Part shown: in pieces, positions 45,819 through 57,487 of the stretch
How positions within the stretch are numbered: the first letter of the stretch is position 1
How the letters are laid out: the number at the start of each line of letters is the position of its first letter
DNA from: Morella rubra
Taxonomy: Eukaryota; Streptophyta; Magnoliopsida; Fagales; Myricaceae
Direction: 5' to 3'
Assembly (NCBI GenBank): GCA_003952965.2
Contig: CM025854.1
Span: forward strand, 7,283,671-7,347,670
Length of the DNA: 64,000 nucleotides
Position numbers and translations under genes: made by a program
The notes under the pieces: generated by a model
Seen by the model: the letters and a program-made list of their open reading frames with translations, nothing else
Told to the model about the DNA's origin: nothing
Database searches by the model: none

Positions 45819-46404
45819 AGATGCACTAGCCGTGAAGCGCAGATGATTTGAATTTTATAAATATTTAAGGCAAAGAATTACTCACATGGCTCTTGAATGA
45901 TTGCTGGCAGTGGAACTTTAATGCTTTTCTCTGTTAAAGTATAAGTAACAGAAGTTGATTTTTTTTATTTTTATTTTTATTTTTTAAAAAAATTTCGGAG
46001 TACTGATGAAGCTGGATAGTCATGTAACTCATAATATCTATCAATAATTGTATTTCCAACTATAATTTCTTGATTAGAAAATTATTATTTTACAATTGGA
46101 CATTTGAAGATGCACCAAATTTGATTAACTTGGGTTGTAAAATATGGATTCTGTATTGACGTAAATGTGATTTTGAGTAGGCATTCTTTTTGAAGACTAA
46201 AACAAAATGCTTTTTTTGATTAGAGTTAATGGCTCTAAAAGCAAAATTTGACCTAGACATAAAAGAACAATAATGTGAACCAAAAGCAAAAATCCTAACC
46301 ATTGCATATCATATGGATAATCAACCAGCTTCTTTTAATAATTTATATGAGTATATATAGGCGGAGGTCCTAATAAGTTATAAGCTCATTTCAATTAATT
46401 TTTT

Positions 46405-46701
46405 GGGTAAACATCATAATAGCCACCATAGTTATGGGTTTCTCCCCCAAGTGCCAATTTATCTAATTATGCCCCACAAATTGAAAAAAAAATTAATTAA
46501 TTATCGTATGCAGTTCAATTTGACGGTTAAATTAAACGCAAAGTGATATAGACTGACTGAGATGTCGATAAAATCTTAACAAAATAAAAAATAATACGTA
46601 AATAGAAAATAAAATAAAAATAATTTTATTTATTTATTTTGTAACTTGTGGGATGTAATTAGATAAATTGAAACTTGAGTTGCTTATTATGATGTTTTTC
46701 A
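46405..46701. mobile_element. foldback MITE 2, copy B
   Basis: Same element as 30,019-30,316, with both arms intact. Confidence 0.65.
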
Positions 46702-46710
46702 TTTTTTTTT

Positions 46711-47203
46711 AGGGTAAACTCATAGTTAGCTTCCTATGTTTGGGCAAAAATCAAATAGCTCCCTTAACTTTTAATCTAACAATTTGAGACCCATAACTTT
46801 CAAAACATATCAATCTTCGCCCCTGTCTAAATCAGGCGTTAAGTCCAACGGAAAATTCTGCAAAATGATCGAAATGCCCTCCTAAAGCTAAATTTTAATA
46901 AATAAATAAAAATTTAAGAAATAAATAAAAAAATAATAGATTTTGAAATAGTTTTCAATAGTTTTATTTAAAAAATATTAATTTTTTAAAATATCATTTT
47001 TATTTTTTATGAATTTTTTTAATTTTTTTAGTAATTTTATTTTCGAGGGGCATTTTGGTCATTTTTTATATTTTTCCGTCTGATTTAGACGGGGTGAAGA
47101 TTGATAGGTTTTGAAAGTAATGAGTCTTAAATTGTTAGATTGAAAATTATGGGAGCTATTTAATTTTTATCCCAATATAGGAGACTAACTATGACTTTGT
47201 CCC
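46711..47203. mobile_element. foldback MITE 3, copy B
   Basis: Same element as 30,325-30,816. The AT-rich centre differs by several small indels and substitutions between the copies, while the arms are nearly unchanged. Confidence 0.65.
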
Positions 47204-47695
47204 AACATAGAGCGGTAACTTATATCATATTGAAGCTGAAATACGAGGATTAGGCACAGGAACATAAATCTCCAACTCGAATTCTACGGTGGCTTGAATC
47301 TTTCTATGAAGATTACAAATCCTGTTATGGTGATGACGTGCAACAATCACTTGACACCAGAGACATAAAAACAGAAAGAGTATTCCAAAAATTATGGCTT
47401 ATCGAAGACAATGGAAGTTCGGTACCATGTGACAGAAGACAGAGAAGAATATTTTTGGATTTCATTGCAGAATATTGTGTACAGAGTGTAATATATACAT
47501 ACAAGCTTGCGTAGCCGCCTAGGTTCAAGATTCTCGGGTATTGTGTCGAGCATCCAGTGTGCGTAAGAGAAAATTCGAGAAATCTGCATCAGTCGGGCAG
47601 AACTAACTTCCTCAATTACAACAAAGTCGCAGCAATCCTTAAAGAAATCTGGTAATGCCAGCTTTGACCTTATGCTAAGAGTTTGCTCATCGGGA

Positions 47696-47872
47696 TCATG
47701 AGTAATCAATATCCCTCCGCGAGTTCAGTGGGGCAGGAGCAACAACGAGACTCGAGCGAAACTGATGGAACTGAGTAGAGACAAGGGGTTTGATGAAGAA
47801 ATCAACGATATGGTCTTTCGTAGAAAGAAAGTCAAGGTGGAGGGGCTGTAATGCAGGGAAAAGATTCTGTAA
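47696..47872 (-). pseudogene. C-terminal Copia remnant, minus strand, copy B
   Basis: Same reading frame and stop as 31,309-31,485. Confidence 0.5.
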
Positions 47873-48802
47873 AAATTTAGAAAGAGAAGGAAAGATACGG
47901 AAGAAAATTGCTTCAAAGGTACAACAACGTTGCTTTCCTTAAATGATATTTACCCTCACCAGTTTGTGCACAAGGTAAGTCAAATTCGTTTAGGATACAA
48001 TAGAGCCAGGATTTTAGAGATCCATTCATACAAAATGTGTAGCACAACTCACAAAAAATGTACGTTCAACTTTTTGATAGTTTCAAACAGTTTACATTTA
48101 AAATGGAGGCAGTTACTTAACCAAACGACGTGAGTTTTCAGTTTAAATCCAAACAACGTGATTATAGCAGTTTAAAAACTACTAATATCGTGGACACAAT
48201 TTATCAAATTGTGATCACGTTTTAATATCCATTATTAGATAACTAACCATACGGATTTAAACGATAAATAAAATCCACCGTTGGATTTTCATCAAAGCTA
48301 AAATAAATGCGATCTGACCATCCGATCAAAAGACCAAAAATACACTGCTCAGATCCTCGCTGCGATGCTTTGTGCTAAGTGCCAAAAGCACCCCTAGCGC
48401 CCTACAACCCAAGCCAAGCCAAGCCAAGCCGCTCGCGCGCGTGCATGTGGTGCCCTGTAGACTCCATGTCTTGCACTATATCAAATACATACTAAAGCTC
48501 TCTAATAATAAATGCAATCCTAGAAAGTAGGAGTTCCCATGTGGGACACTTTAATAAACTCCCAATCTCAAAATATAATATATAATAATAATAAGTTTGA
48601 AAACACTTTAACAGATTCGGTTCTAAGAGTCTTTCTTTCAAGAGGCTACAAGTAGCTTTCAAGTTGTATAAACACATTGATGGTTACAATCTGGCTATCT
48701 CATTTAACGAGGTGATACAAGTTTGGCTTGACTCAGTTTGGTGATAGCTAAACTAAGCCATTTTTTTTTCTTTCACTTTTAAACTATACGTTCCCCTTTC
48801 CT

Positions 48803-49083
48803 TGTGAAGAAAATAAAGCTGCAACTCATGAAGGAGCAAGAGGTACGCTGACTCAAGAGCGAGAAGATAGAGATTTTGAAATGAAGAAGAAACATCAGGA
48901 GTGAAATGTTACGTGTAATATGTTGTAACCATAGAATAGAATATTCTTTTTTTGCTTTTTGTCATAACGGCTTATGAAGGCTGTTATTCCCGCGCTCTGT
49001 TATTGGAGCAAAGTGTATACATGGGGCTGCTGCCTTGTATTTCTTTTTAACGCAATGTACAGAATTTTCCTAATTGTTCTTAA
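48803..49083 (+). repeat. Copia 5' LTR, copy B
   Basis: Starts TGTGAAGAAAATAAAGC and ends about where the primer-binding region begins (tggtattatag, a decayed match to the methionine-initiator tRNA complement common in Copia). About 281 bases long. The first 160 bases align to the 3' LTR with roughly 18 differences. Confidence 0.65.
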
Positions 49084-49145
49084 TTTGATATGGTATTATA
49101 GTTCTCTTAGTCGAGAATTTTTTCATCGCCTGTTATTCCTAGCAA

Positions 49146-49830
49146 TTGTCATGTTCTTCCGATCCTCCTCCCACCAACACTTCCTCAAAGGATGATCATT
49201 CTTCCAATTCTTATTTTCTCCACTATGGTGAGAGTCCCGACTCTGTTCTAGTTTCGCAACTTCTTCTTATTTTCTCCACTATGTTGATTACTCTAGAGGC
49301 CAAAAATAAGCTCGGTTTCCTTGATGGGTCTCTTCCCCGTCTGCCTCCCACCGATGCTCTATTTGGTGCTTGGTGCCGCTCCAACACTACGGTGTTTTCC
49401 TGGATTATCAATGTTGTTTCTAAAGAAATTGCTGCTGGTGTTATTTATATCAGTGATGCTAAAGATGTCTGGAGTGATCTTTGAGATCGTTTCTCTCAAG
49501 CCAATAGGCCTCGCATTTTTCAACCACAAAAACAGATTGCTTCTCTCACTCAAGGATCAGACTCTATCAGTGCCTACTTCACAATTCTTAAGGGGTTGGG
49601 GGATGAGTTGCACAATTATCAGCCTCTTCCTAGCTGCTCTTGTGGCTGCCGATTGGTGCCTTGCAACTGGTTGCTGAATCCCAACAATCTGAGTATGTTG
49701 TGGACTTTTTTATAGGATTAAATGAATCCTTCACTCAATTGCGTGCTTAGATTTTACTGTCTGTTTCCTTAGTTCTCCAAGAAGAACGGTAGAGAGGGAT
49801 TACTGTCACCCCTCCTGTTGAGTCCATTGC
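49146..49830 (+). pseudogene. Copia gag, first part, copy B
   Basis: SSDPPPTNTSSKDDHS leads into LEAKNKLGFLDGSLPRLPP, FGAWCRSNTTVFSWI and VSKEIAAGVIYISDAKDVW, the UBN2-type gag of plant Copia. A TGA at 49,482-49,484 interrupts it; after it the same frame continues with DRFSQANRPRIFQPQKQIAS. Further TAG codons lie at 49,748-49,750 and 49,790-49,792 in a shifted frame. Confidence 0.75.
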
Positions 49831-50089
49831 TGATAGGGATCTTGACAGTTACAATTTCGAATTTCTCTGCCAATTTGACTCCAGACTTAAGTCAAATTTA
49901 TTTAAATTTCGTATTTCAAATTTTTGTATTTCCTGTTGATTGTTAGGTAGTGTTTATCCAAGTTTGTTTAACATGTTATTTGAATTCCATGTTTTTATAA
50001 CCTTCTAGTTTATAAAGGAGGAGTTGATGAATCAATAAAGGCAGAGAAAGATTAATAAATTTAAATTTGTTTGAAGTGAGACGCTTCCT

Positions 50090-50465
50090 ATTTTGGTGAG
50101 ACAACAAACATGAGTGTGTGATGAGCCACTCATTCTTTATCTTTATCCTATTAAAATTAAAAACATTAATCCCATTACCCTGGGCGGATAGCGGGAATTG
50201 AACCCGCATCTTCTCCTTGGCAAAGAGAAATTTTACCATTCAACTATATCCACTTGTTCTTGATACACAACGTAATGTATGCACCATTTTTGTGCATAGC
50301 TAGGCCAGATACTCTTTTTTTTTTTTTCAGAGTAATTGCAATTTTTTTTTTTCGTTTAATAAAAAGTTCATTTTTGAATTTGGATTAGTTAAAAATTCTT
50401 ATTATTTTATTCTAATTAATATTAGTTAATATTAGAATAAAATAATTCCATTGGTTCCCTTGCAT
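50090..50465 (-). other. plastid-derived insertion (NUPT) around trnG, approximate limits
   Basis: The tRNA and the AT-rich DNA to its right (ttgttcttgatacacaacg..., poly-T, then attagttaatattag) look like plastid intergenic sequence and split the gag text in two. I could confirm only the tRNA by structure; the limits given are estimates. Confidence 0.4.
50184..50253 (-). tRNA. trnG-GCC: plastid-type tRNA-Gly(GCC), copy B
   Basis: Same 70-base cloverleaf as at 37,039-37,108, including the G-U pair at position 2 of the acceptor stem. Confidence 0.8.
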
Positions 50466-50476
50466 CAATTGCTTTT

Positions 50477-51232
50477 TTGAGAAAGCAATTTCAAGGTCTT
50501 CCCAGACAGTTCACTTTTCGAGGAAAGGAATGCCCACAATGTAGCCATTGTGGCAATCTTGGTCATACTATCGATAAATGCTATAAACTTATTGGGTATC
50601 CTTCTAGTTATCACAATAAGAACAAATTTCCAGCATCTGCTGCTAATGTCATTGGATCTGGTTCAAATTATGCTGATGCACTCTTTAAACTAGTTGCTCT
50701 TTTTATGACAGCTTCTTCTACTTCGTTGCCTTTCACTCCTGAGCAGTGTCAGCAGCTCCTTTCTCTCCTCAACACTCAGTTTGTTCAACCTAAAGGACTT
50801 GCAATTTCAGCTGCCAATTTGGTACATTCCTACAATGTCTTAGGTAGTAACTGTTCTCTGTCCCTTTCTTTTCTCTCTCAAACTTGGATTATCGATACTG
50901 GTGCCTTTAACCACATGATTAATTCCGTTAGCCTTTTTTCTTATGATATTAAAAAATGTCAGTCTAATGTGAGCCTCCCTGATGGTCAGTCAGTCATAGT
51001 TTTTCACATTGGTACCGTTTATTTATCTCCTTCTTTAGTTCTTAAAAATGTTCTATGTGTACCAAGTTTTCCTTTCAACTTGATTTCTGCCAATAAATTG
51101 ACTACTGACCTTCCCTGTTATTTGTCCTTCTTTGATGGTTACTGTTTGATTCAAGCCCTTACTAATTGGAAGATGATTGGGCAGGGCATAGACAGAGATG
51201 ACTTCTACGTTGAAATTGAAATCAGAAACTAG
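50477..51232 (+). pseudogene. Copia gag zinc knuckle and protease, copy B
   Basis: A 251-codon open stretch with the knuckle CSHCGNLGHTIDKC at its start and protease WIIDTGAFNHM in the middle, followed by LVLKNVLCVPSFPFNLISAN, the usual text after a Copia protease. It begins without an ATG, being the continuation of the gag frame after the plastid insert. Confidence 0.8.
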
Positions 51233-52077
51233 ACAAATGTTGAAGACAACTTTTTGCCTTGGTACAAACACAATTTCAGACCACCATCAAATGCATTAGG
51301 ACATATAATAGATTTGAATTCATTATGCCTAACTTCTATAACACTACTGGAACCATTCACCAAACTAGCTGTGTTAAGACTCCTTAGCAAAATGGAAGGG
51401 TTGAAAAAAAACATTAACACCTTCTCAATGTTGCTATAGCTCTACGATTTCAGTCTAATATCCCTCTCTATTTTTTGGGTGACTATGTCCTCACCGCAGC
51501 CTACCTCATCAGCCGAACCTACACTTCTCTCTTAGGCAATAAAACTCTCTATTCTCCTCTATACAGTCACCCTCATTCCTACACTCATTTAAGGGTATTT
51601 GGCTCGTTGTGCTATGCCTCTACCCTTCCTAGTTAACGACATAAATTTTCCTCACAAGTTAGGAGATGTATTTTCATCGGATATCCTTTTGGGACAAAGG
51701 GTTATAAGCTGTTTGATCTTGACTCCAAAACAATTTTTACCTCTAGAAATGTTGTTTTTCACAAAACATTTTTTTCCCTTTCATGATTGTTCTCTCTCGT
51801 CTTCCGCCCTCACACTTCCAATTCCAATCCTATCTTGCCTTACATCATTACCGATTCTCCAGATTCATTTGTTTTTCCTCAACATCCACCTCCACCTTCG
51901 ACTCCCTCTTCTTCTTCTCCCACCTCACCTCATATCCCTTTTCCACCTCCACCACCTATTTTTCATAGGTCCACTAGGTTTAGATTTATCCCTCACTATT
52001 TGCACGATTATCACGCAGGTTGCTATCTTCTCAAGACTCAGCTCCATCTTCTTCCTAAGCTGGTTCTATCCAAATAG
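51233..52077 (+). pseudogene. Copia integrase remnant and hinge, copy B
   Basis: Only the C-terminal half of the integrase can be read: AYLISRTYTSLLGNKT and HLRVFGSLCYAST, then, after a stop near 51,632, GYPFGTKGYKLFDLDSKT. The N-terminal HHCC region and most of the catalytic core are missing, since the protease frame is followed almost directly by late integrase text. The proline-rich hinge (QHPPPPSTPSSSSP) before the reverse transcriptase is in another frame. Confidence 0.65.
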
Positions 52078-53000
52078 GTATATACCTCATTCCCTTTCCA
52101 ATTATATCTCCTATTCTAAATTCTCTTCTCCTCTTCATGCTTTCTCTCTTTGTCTTTCTACTATCTGTGAACCACAATTCTTCCATGAGGTTGTTGGTCA
52201 CCCACATTGGCGTGAGCCCTTGTCCGTTGAGATTGCTGTCCTTGAGGCTAACCGTACTTAGGACATCACCACTTTGCCTGCCAGTAAGCACCCCATTGGT
52301 AAATAGGTGTATATACTAAAGCTTAAATCATATGGCTCCTTTGAGAGATATAAGGCCCGCTTGGTTGCCAAGGGCTACACACAATGTGAAGGTTTTGATT
52401 ATTGACAAAACCTTTTCTTCCTTTGCCAAAATGGTGACAATCCAGACTGTTCTTGCTTTGGCTACCATCAACAATTGACATCTCTCCCAATTGGATGTCA
52501 ACAATGCTTTTCTCCATGGAGAATAAACAGGTTTACATGAGTCTCCTTAAGCAGGGGGAGAAACATGTTTGTCGACTTCTCCTTAAGCAAGCCTCAAGGC
52601 AATGGTTTAGCAAATTCTCCACTACCTTGATTGCTCATGGCTTTGTTCAATCCACCCTTGACTATTCTCTATTTACAAGTCTGGATGGAGTCTTTTTATA
52701 TCTCTCTTGGTATACGTGGATGACATTCTCATTGCATCCGATGATCCCCACGCAATTGCTGAATTGAAGCTCTTTTTAGACAGTACATTCAAATTAAAGG
52801 ATCTTGGTGTTCTCAAATATTTTTTAGGCATTGAAATAGAAAGATCAACCAAGGGAATTACTCTTTGCCAAAGAAAATATGCTCTGAAAATCTTGGAAGA
52901 CAGTTGCATATTAGCAAGCAAAGTCCCAAAGTTTCCCATGGAGCAGAATATGAAGTTAAGTATCAGTGAAGGACCTTTGATGACAAATCCTGAAGACTAA
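52078..53000 (+). pseudogene. Copia reverse transcriptase remnant, copy B
   Basis: Readable pieces include [34 protein letters not shown] and the active site in [12 protein letters not shown]. Stops at 52,259-52,261 (TAG), 52,304-52,306 (TAG) and 52,476-52,478 (TGA) sit where the family normally has tryptophan. At least two frameshifts are also present. Confidence 0.75.
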
Positions 53001-53660
53001 TTGGGAGACTAATTTACTTAACAATAATCAGGCTAGACATTGCTTATTCAGTCGAAAAGCTCAGCCAATTCATGGATAAGCCACGAGATACACATTTTAA
53101 GACTGCTGTGCGAGTATTGCAGTTTATAAAAGGGACTCCAGGCCAAGGGATATTGTTGTCTGTTGCATGTGAGGTGCATTTGAAAGCCTTTTCAGAATCT
53201 GATTGGGTAGGGTGTGTAGATAGTAGGAGATCAGTAACTGGTTTTTGTGTTTTCCTTGGTGACTCATTGATCTCATGGAAATTGAAGAAGCAATCAACAG
53301 TTTTACGATCATATACGGAGGCAGAATAGAGGTCTATGACATCCACTATGTGTGAGGTTATATGGATAATAGGATTACTCAAAGACTTGCATATATTTCA
53401 CATAAAACCTGCTCTGTTGTTTTGTGATAAGTAGGTAGCTTTGCACATTACTGCAAACCCAGTCTTTCATGAAAGAACTAAGCAAATAGAGATCGATTGT
53501 CATATTGTAAGAGAAAAAGTGCAAGCTGGGATTATCAAGACTATGTATTTGAAAACCAATATGCAGCTCACTGATGTATTTACTAAGGCACTCGACTTCA
53601 TCAATTCAGCAGTTTAGTTGGCAAGATAGGGGATTTTAAATATTTATGATGCAATCCAAC
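53001..53660 (+). pseudogene. Copia RNase H remnant, copy B
   Basis: Contains KGTPGQGILLS, SESDWVGCVDSRRSVTGF and the ending [16 protein letters not shown] at 53,327-53,329 lies inside the conserved SYTEAE motif, and others follow. The sequence then runs into the purine tract before the 3' LTR. Confidence 0.75.
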
Positions 53661-53671
53661 TTGAAAGGGAG

Positions 53672-53831
53672 TGTGAAGAAAATAAAGCTACAACTCATGA
53701 AGGAGCAAGAGGCACACTAACTCAAGAGCGAAAAGATAAAGATTTTGGAATGAAGAAGAAAGAGAAGGGGTGAAATGCTACGTGTAATCTGTTGTGACCA
53801 TAGAATATAATGTCCTTTTTTTGCTTTATGT
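53672..53831 (+). repeat. Copia 3' LTR, truncated, copy B
   Basis: Starts TGTGAAG directly after the purine tract gaaagggag. It ends after 160 bases at ttgctttatgt, where the 5' LTR would continue for about 120 more. The next bases (taggggaaattacactttg) open a different, TIR-like sequence. Confidence 0.7.
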
Positions 53832-54050
53832 TAGGGGAAATTACACTTTGCACCCCTGAACTATGGGGTACCTGACACTTTGCACCCCCTTGTCTTGATT
53901 TCGTGACATTAGGCCCACGAACTTTTGATTTCCGTCGATTGCCACCCTTAGCCAATTTCTCTATTAAGACTGACGGTAATAAGCGCACGTGTCGTCCACG
54001 TGAGGTGCTTAAAATTTTTCTCTCCATTTTGCCCTCCATTCTATCCGTTT
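53832..54050. mobile_element. TIR-like end of a DNA transposon, copy B
   Basis: Reads ggggaaattacactttgcacccc...tatggggtacctgacactttgcacccc, a repeated vocabulary common in long terminal inverted repeats of Mutator-like elements. No matching right-hand inverted end was found before the gap at 57,389, so element type and extent are uncertain. Confidence 0.35.
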
Positions 54051-55452
54051 AGAATTTAAAATTCGCATTTCCTTTCTTTTACCCAGCACCTACAAAGATC
54101 TGGAGTTCATCCCCTCCCTAAAGACATTGCTGAGCCTTAGCAGTGCTTAAAATCCAGAAGAAATGACATCACACTGGTAATGCTTTTGCATTTTTCCCTC
54201 TCATTGCTCTGTACGTTTCTTAAATGTTTTTGGTCTCCTTCATGGAAAGTGTATTTTCTATGAAGGAGACTTTAACTGGATTTAGTAGCTAGTTTCTTAT
54301 ACCTTTCCCGAGGTTTCGATGGAGATGTTAAGCGAACCATAGCAGCTTTTTAGAACTGTTCCTTCTGCAATATATCAAAAACTGATTGGAGATGGAGAGT
54401 ATCAAAAAAACCAGTCATGGCTAGCTAAACAAAGAAATATAGGGGTAAAAAATTAATCAACTACCCAATATATACAATAGGATATACAATATATATAGCA
54501 GCTGATGTTTCTAGTCCAATATAACTTACAAAAATTAATGCATGTCATAAAGGGAATGTACTTGAGACTTAGAAGGTAAATACTAGTATGATGAAGAAGA
54601 AGGCAGAGAAGAGGAGGAGAAGAAGCAACAAGACGTGTAGGAGGAGAAATTGCCAAGGAGAGGACTGAGTTGAGTTGAGTTAAGTGAGGGTGGTGAAAGG
54701 GTTCCATATATAGGAGATGAGAAGTGGGATTTTATGAATCAATGAGAATGATGTCATTTTCAAAGTAAATATATCATTGACACTCACCAAATTTTTTTGT
54801 TTTTATTCAAAGGGGGGGAAAAATATAGAGAGAGATTATTATTAGTCGAATAAGAAGGAAAGGTCAGTTTGGAAGAGAATATGTGCCACAAATTGGGTCA
54901 TTAATTTCTTCCATGAAATTTTTCCTAGTCCAGTTTTGTTTCCTAATGACAATGACTTCATCTTTGTGTGTTTCTCATATACATATATATATTGATCATA
55001 ATTACTAGTCATCATGTCCATTTTTAGATTTTCTTGGTAAATATTGTTCCTATTTGTGAAGAATAACTAATTTCGTCAATAAGCATTATGAGCAGTTACT
55101 GAATAAGTCTTAGTATAGTTATGACCTAAGTCTTTTTCAAATGCTTAACTAGTAGCCAATACTAATTCTTTCTAATTGAGTTCTAATGGTTATGTGTGCT
55201 TCATTTTCACATGTTTTTTAAGCAATTCACCTGCATCACCAAGTACTGCAAGTTCGGTGACAAGCATAGGTGGAGATTGAACTAAAATTCCTATTTATTA
55301 CTGTAGTGTTGAATCTTGCCTGAAGATTGCCTACACATAAGCAAATTTTGGCATAAGGTTTTTTAGTTGTGTGAACCACAAGGTAATACCTTGTATATGT
55401 ACTTTTAGTACGTATGTTTATTATTGCGCTGAAATGTTTATACATGATATGA
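54051..55452. other. intergenic, copy B, no gene seen
   Basis: AT-rich DNA with a purine-rich run (agaagaaggcagagaagaggaggag, 54,596-54,620). Equivalent stretches are 40,140-41,541 and 63,396-64,000. No recognisable coding content. Confidence 0.45.
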
Positions 55453-55875
55453 ATGCAGTTTGGGAGATCATGCAGGTTTTTCATGTGGTTTGATTCTCCT
55501 ATATGTGTCCATGGAAGGAGGGTTTCAAGTCGTATTCGGGAGAGGCACGAAAGGACGCATATAGAGTTTGAAATAGAAAGTCATCTAAAAACAAAAGAGG
55601 ATGAGTATGCGAAGTGCCCTGCAATGATGGAGGAGGAGTATAAGAAGCACACTGTAAGGATGGAGGAGGAGTATGTGAAACGCAATGCAATGATGGAACG
55701 CAATATGGCACGGCTCCGCTTAGAGTTGGTTTCCACAAAATATAGTCACAATGAAGAGAAGAAATTCTATAGGAGGATGTTGACTTTCTCATGGATGTTG
55801 ATTGTTTTATTGTTGTTGCCTTCTATGTATGTTACAAAAAAAGAAGTGGGTGTTTCTCTACCATTGGCACCATAA
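55453..55875 (+). pseudogene. GRF-type zinc-finger-like fragment, copy B
   Basis: Identical in translation to 41,542-41,964. Confidence 0.45.
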
Positions 55876-57388
55876 ACTGAAGTTTGAATTTAGTCATATA
55901 ATTGCCTTGAAGGCATTATTTGTATTTTCAGCATTATTGACATATGTATGTTGGGAAAAATACTATTCCTTCTTTGCAGAATAACGTGAGAAACGAAAAT
56001 AAGAAAAATAAGAAATAAGCAATTGCATGACACAGAGATTTATGCGGTTCCCTCAATGTGAGATATGTCCACAGAGTTGTAGAGATTTTACTATTGTAGA
56101 TCAAAGCAAAAGGAGACAGCCGTCATACATAAAGCAGCATAAAAGGACAAAGCTTTTCTGACATCATAAAACCCTAACCCTGAGTGCTACATATAAAGAA
56201 CCCCCACTTGACGAGCTACCGGATTTCCTTCCAACTTACCCCACTAATCTTCCAGACCTTCGATGCAGCCTAGATCCAATCGAAGATAACGGCTGTGATG
56301 CACTTGTTGGTCTGCTCTTTGTTCGCTTTATGACAACAACTGTAGGCTGAGATGCAACCTCGTTTACTGGAGTTTGAGGCGCTGCAGGTTGTGGTATAGT
56401 CCGAGGGGCTACAGGTGGTGGTGGTATAGTTTTTGTTGATTTTCCTCCACTTCCTGTTCTTGCTGCAGAAGGTTAACTTAATACATTTTCTTCATTCTAC
56501 AAACATGATACAAAAAGCACCCATAGTTAAAAAAATCACGAAGTTCAAACAAATGGGTCATAAAAACCTGAATAAACCTGAGATTCCAAGAGACTTGGAA
56601 AGGAACCTGCTAGGATGGTTCCTTTCCATTTTGCTTGCTGGTCTCTCGTAATAGCCGAACAGGATTTGCAATGTTGATTGACCACATATTCAATGATCTA
56701 AGTTCGAGGCAAGGGTTTCTAAGAGTGTTGTTCCATACTTTTTGAATCCTAATTCAATCTGTAAATGCTAATCCTTTCTCTCACCGCAACAAACACTAGG
56801 ATTTTCTTTCTTTCCCTATCATAAAACCTAACACAAGCATTCAGAGAAAGACTTCTCTTATGTGTATGATCCAAACACAATTGCTAATTTAATTTAATTT
56901 AATTTAATTTATCATGGTAATACCATCTCCACTCCCTAAACATCTATCACATTTCTTTCCTCAATGTTCACATCTCTATTTGGATTTGCCTTTCGTCACC
57001 TTTTATTGTGGAAACTCTCTTTTTCATGTTGCTTCTTCATTAATTGCAACAAAAAATAAGCATCATGTCCATAATTCACTTAACCATGAAAACACAAAAT
57101 AGATCAAACCGTTTCACAAGCCATGCAGCACTGTTCTACTTTGATAGATTCTGTTGTTATCAGATAAATCCAATTGCATTGGAATATGGTTGTATGCCAT
57201 GGAGAAGGAAAAGAATTATTCAATTTAATGCTATACTTCCCCTATTCGAAAACCAAAAAGCCTTCTAATATTTATGAAAAAAGGAATAAAATTGGAAACT
57301 AGAAAATGGAAAATTTTTAGTTCTGGTTTCTGTGACACAGAGTCTAATATTTTTAGACTCTAGGTCACAAAAACCAGAACATATATAT
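55876..57388. other. tail of copy B up to the gap
   Basis: Holds the LTR-like stretch near 56,020-56,090, the minus-strand Pro/Thr-rich open frame (stop at about 56,236), a pentanucleotide repeat (aattt)n at about 56,886-56,911 and, at the gap edge, the hairpin at 57,320-57,380. From 56,792 on the sequence is not represented in copy A. Confidence 0.5.
57320..57380. repeat. 61-base near-perfect hairpin next to the gap
   Basis: GTTCTGGTTTCTGTGAC ... AGAGTCTA pairs with TAGACTCT ... GTCACAAAAACCAGAAC around a 7-base loop (atatttt), with two mismatched positions in the stem. A (TA)4 run and the N gap follow directly. Confidence 0.85.
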
Positions 57389-57487
57389 NNNNNNNNNNNN
57401 NNNNNNNNNNNNNNNNNNNNNNNNNNNNNNNNNNNNNNNNNNNNNNNNNNNNNNNNNNNNNNNNNNNNNNNNNNNNNNNNNNNNNNN
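57389..57487. other. assembly gap, 99 N
   Basis: A run of 99 undetermined bases. On the right the sequence resumes at the equivalent of about 48,136 in copy B. Confidence 0.99.

Larger units (their letters stand above)
48803..53831 (+). mobile_element. Copia retrotransposon, copy B (decayed)
   Basis: Order 5' LTR, gag, (plastid insert), zinc knuckle, protease, integrase, reverse transcriptase, RNase H, purine tract, partial 3' LTR: integrase before reverse transcriptase is the Ty1/Copia arrangement. Every domain is broken by stops or frameshifts, so the element cannot move on its own. The 3' LTR stops after 160 bases where a TIR-like sequence begins. The element is on the same strand as VIP3, about 4 kb after its exon 2 copy. 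Confidence 0.85.
43028..57388. repeat. large duplicated block, copy B
   Basis: Begins at the base equivalent to 26,640 and runs without internal rearrangement through VIP3 exon 2, the MITEs, the Copia element and the downstream DNA. It continues about 600 bases beyond the point where copy A stops (equivalent to 56,791). It is the best version of the block and should be used as the reference for A and C. Confidence 0.88.

Noticed and set aside
53722-54039. 105-codon minus-strand frame (MEGKMERKIL...)
   Set aside because: It crosses the 3' LTR and the TIR-like sequence; a chance frame across repeats.
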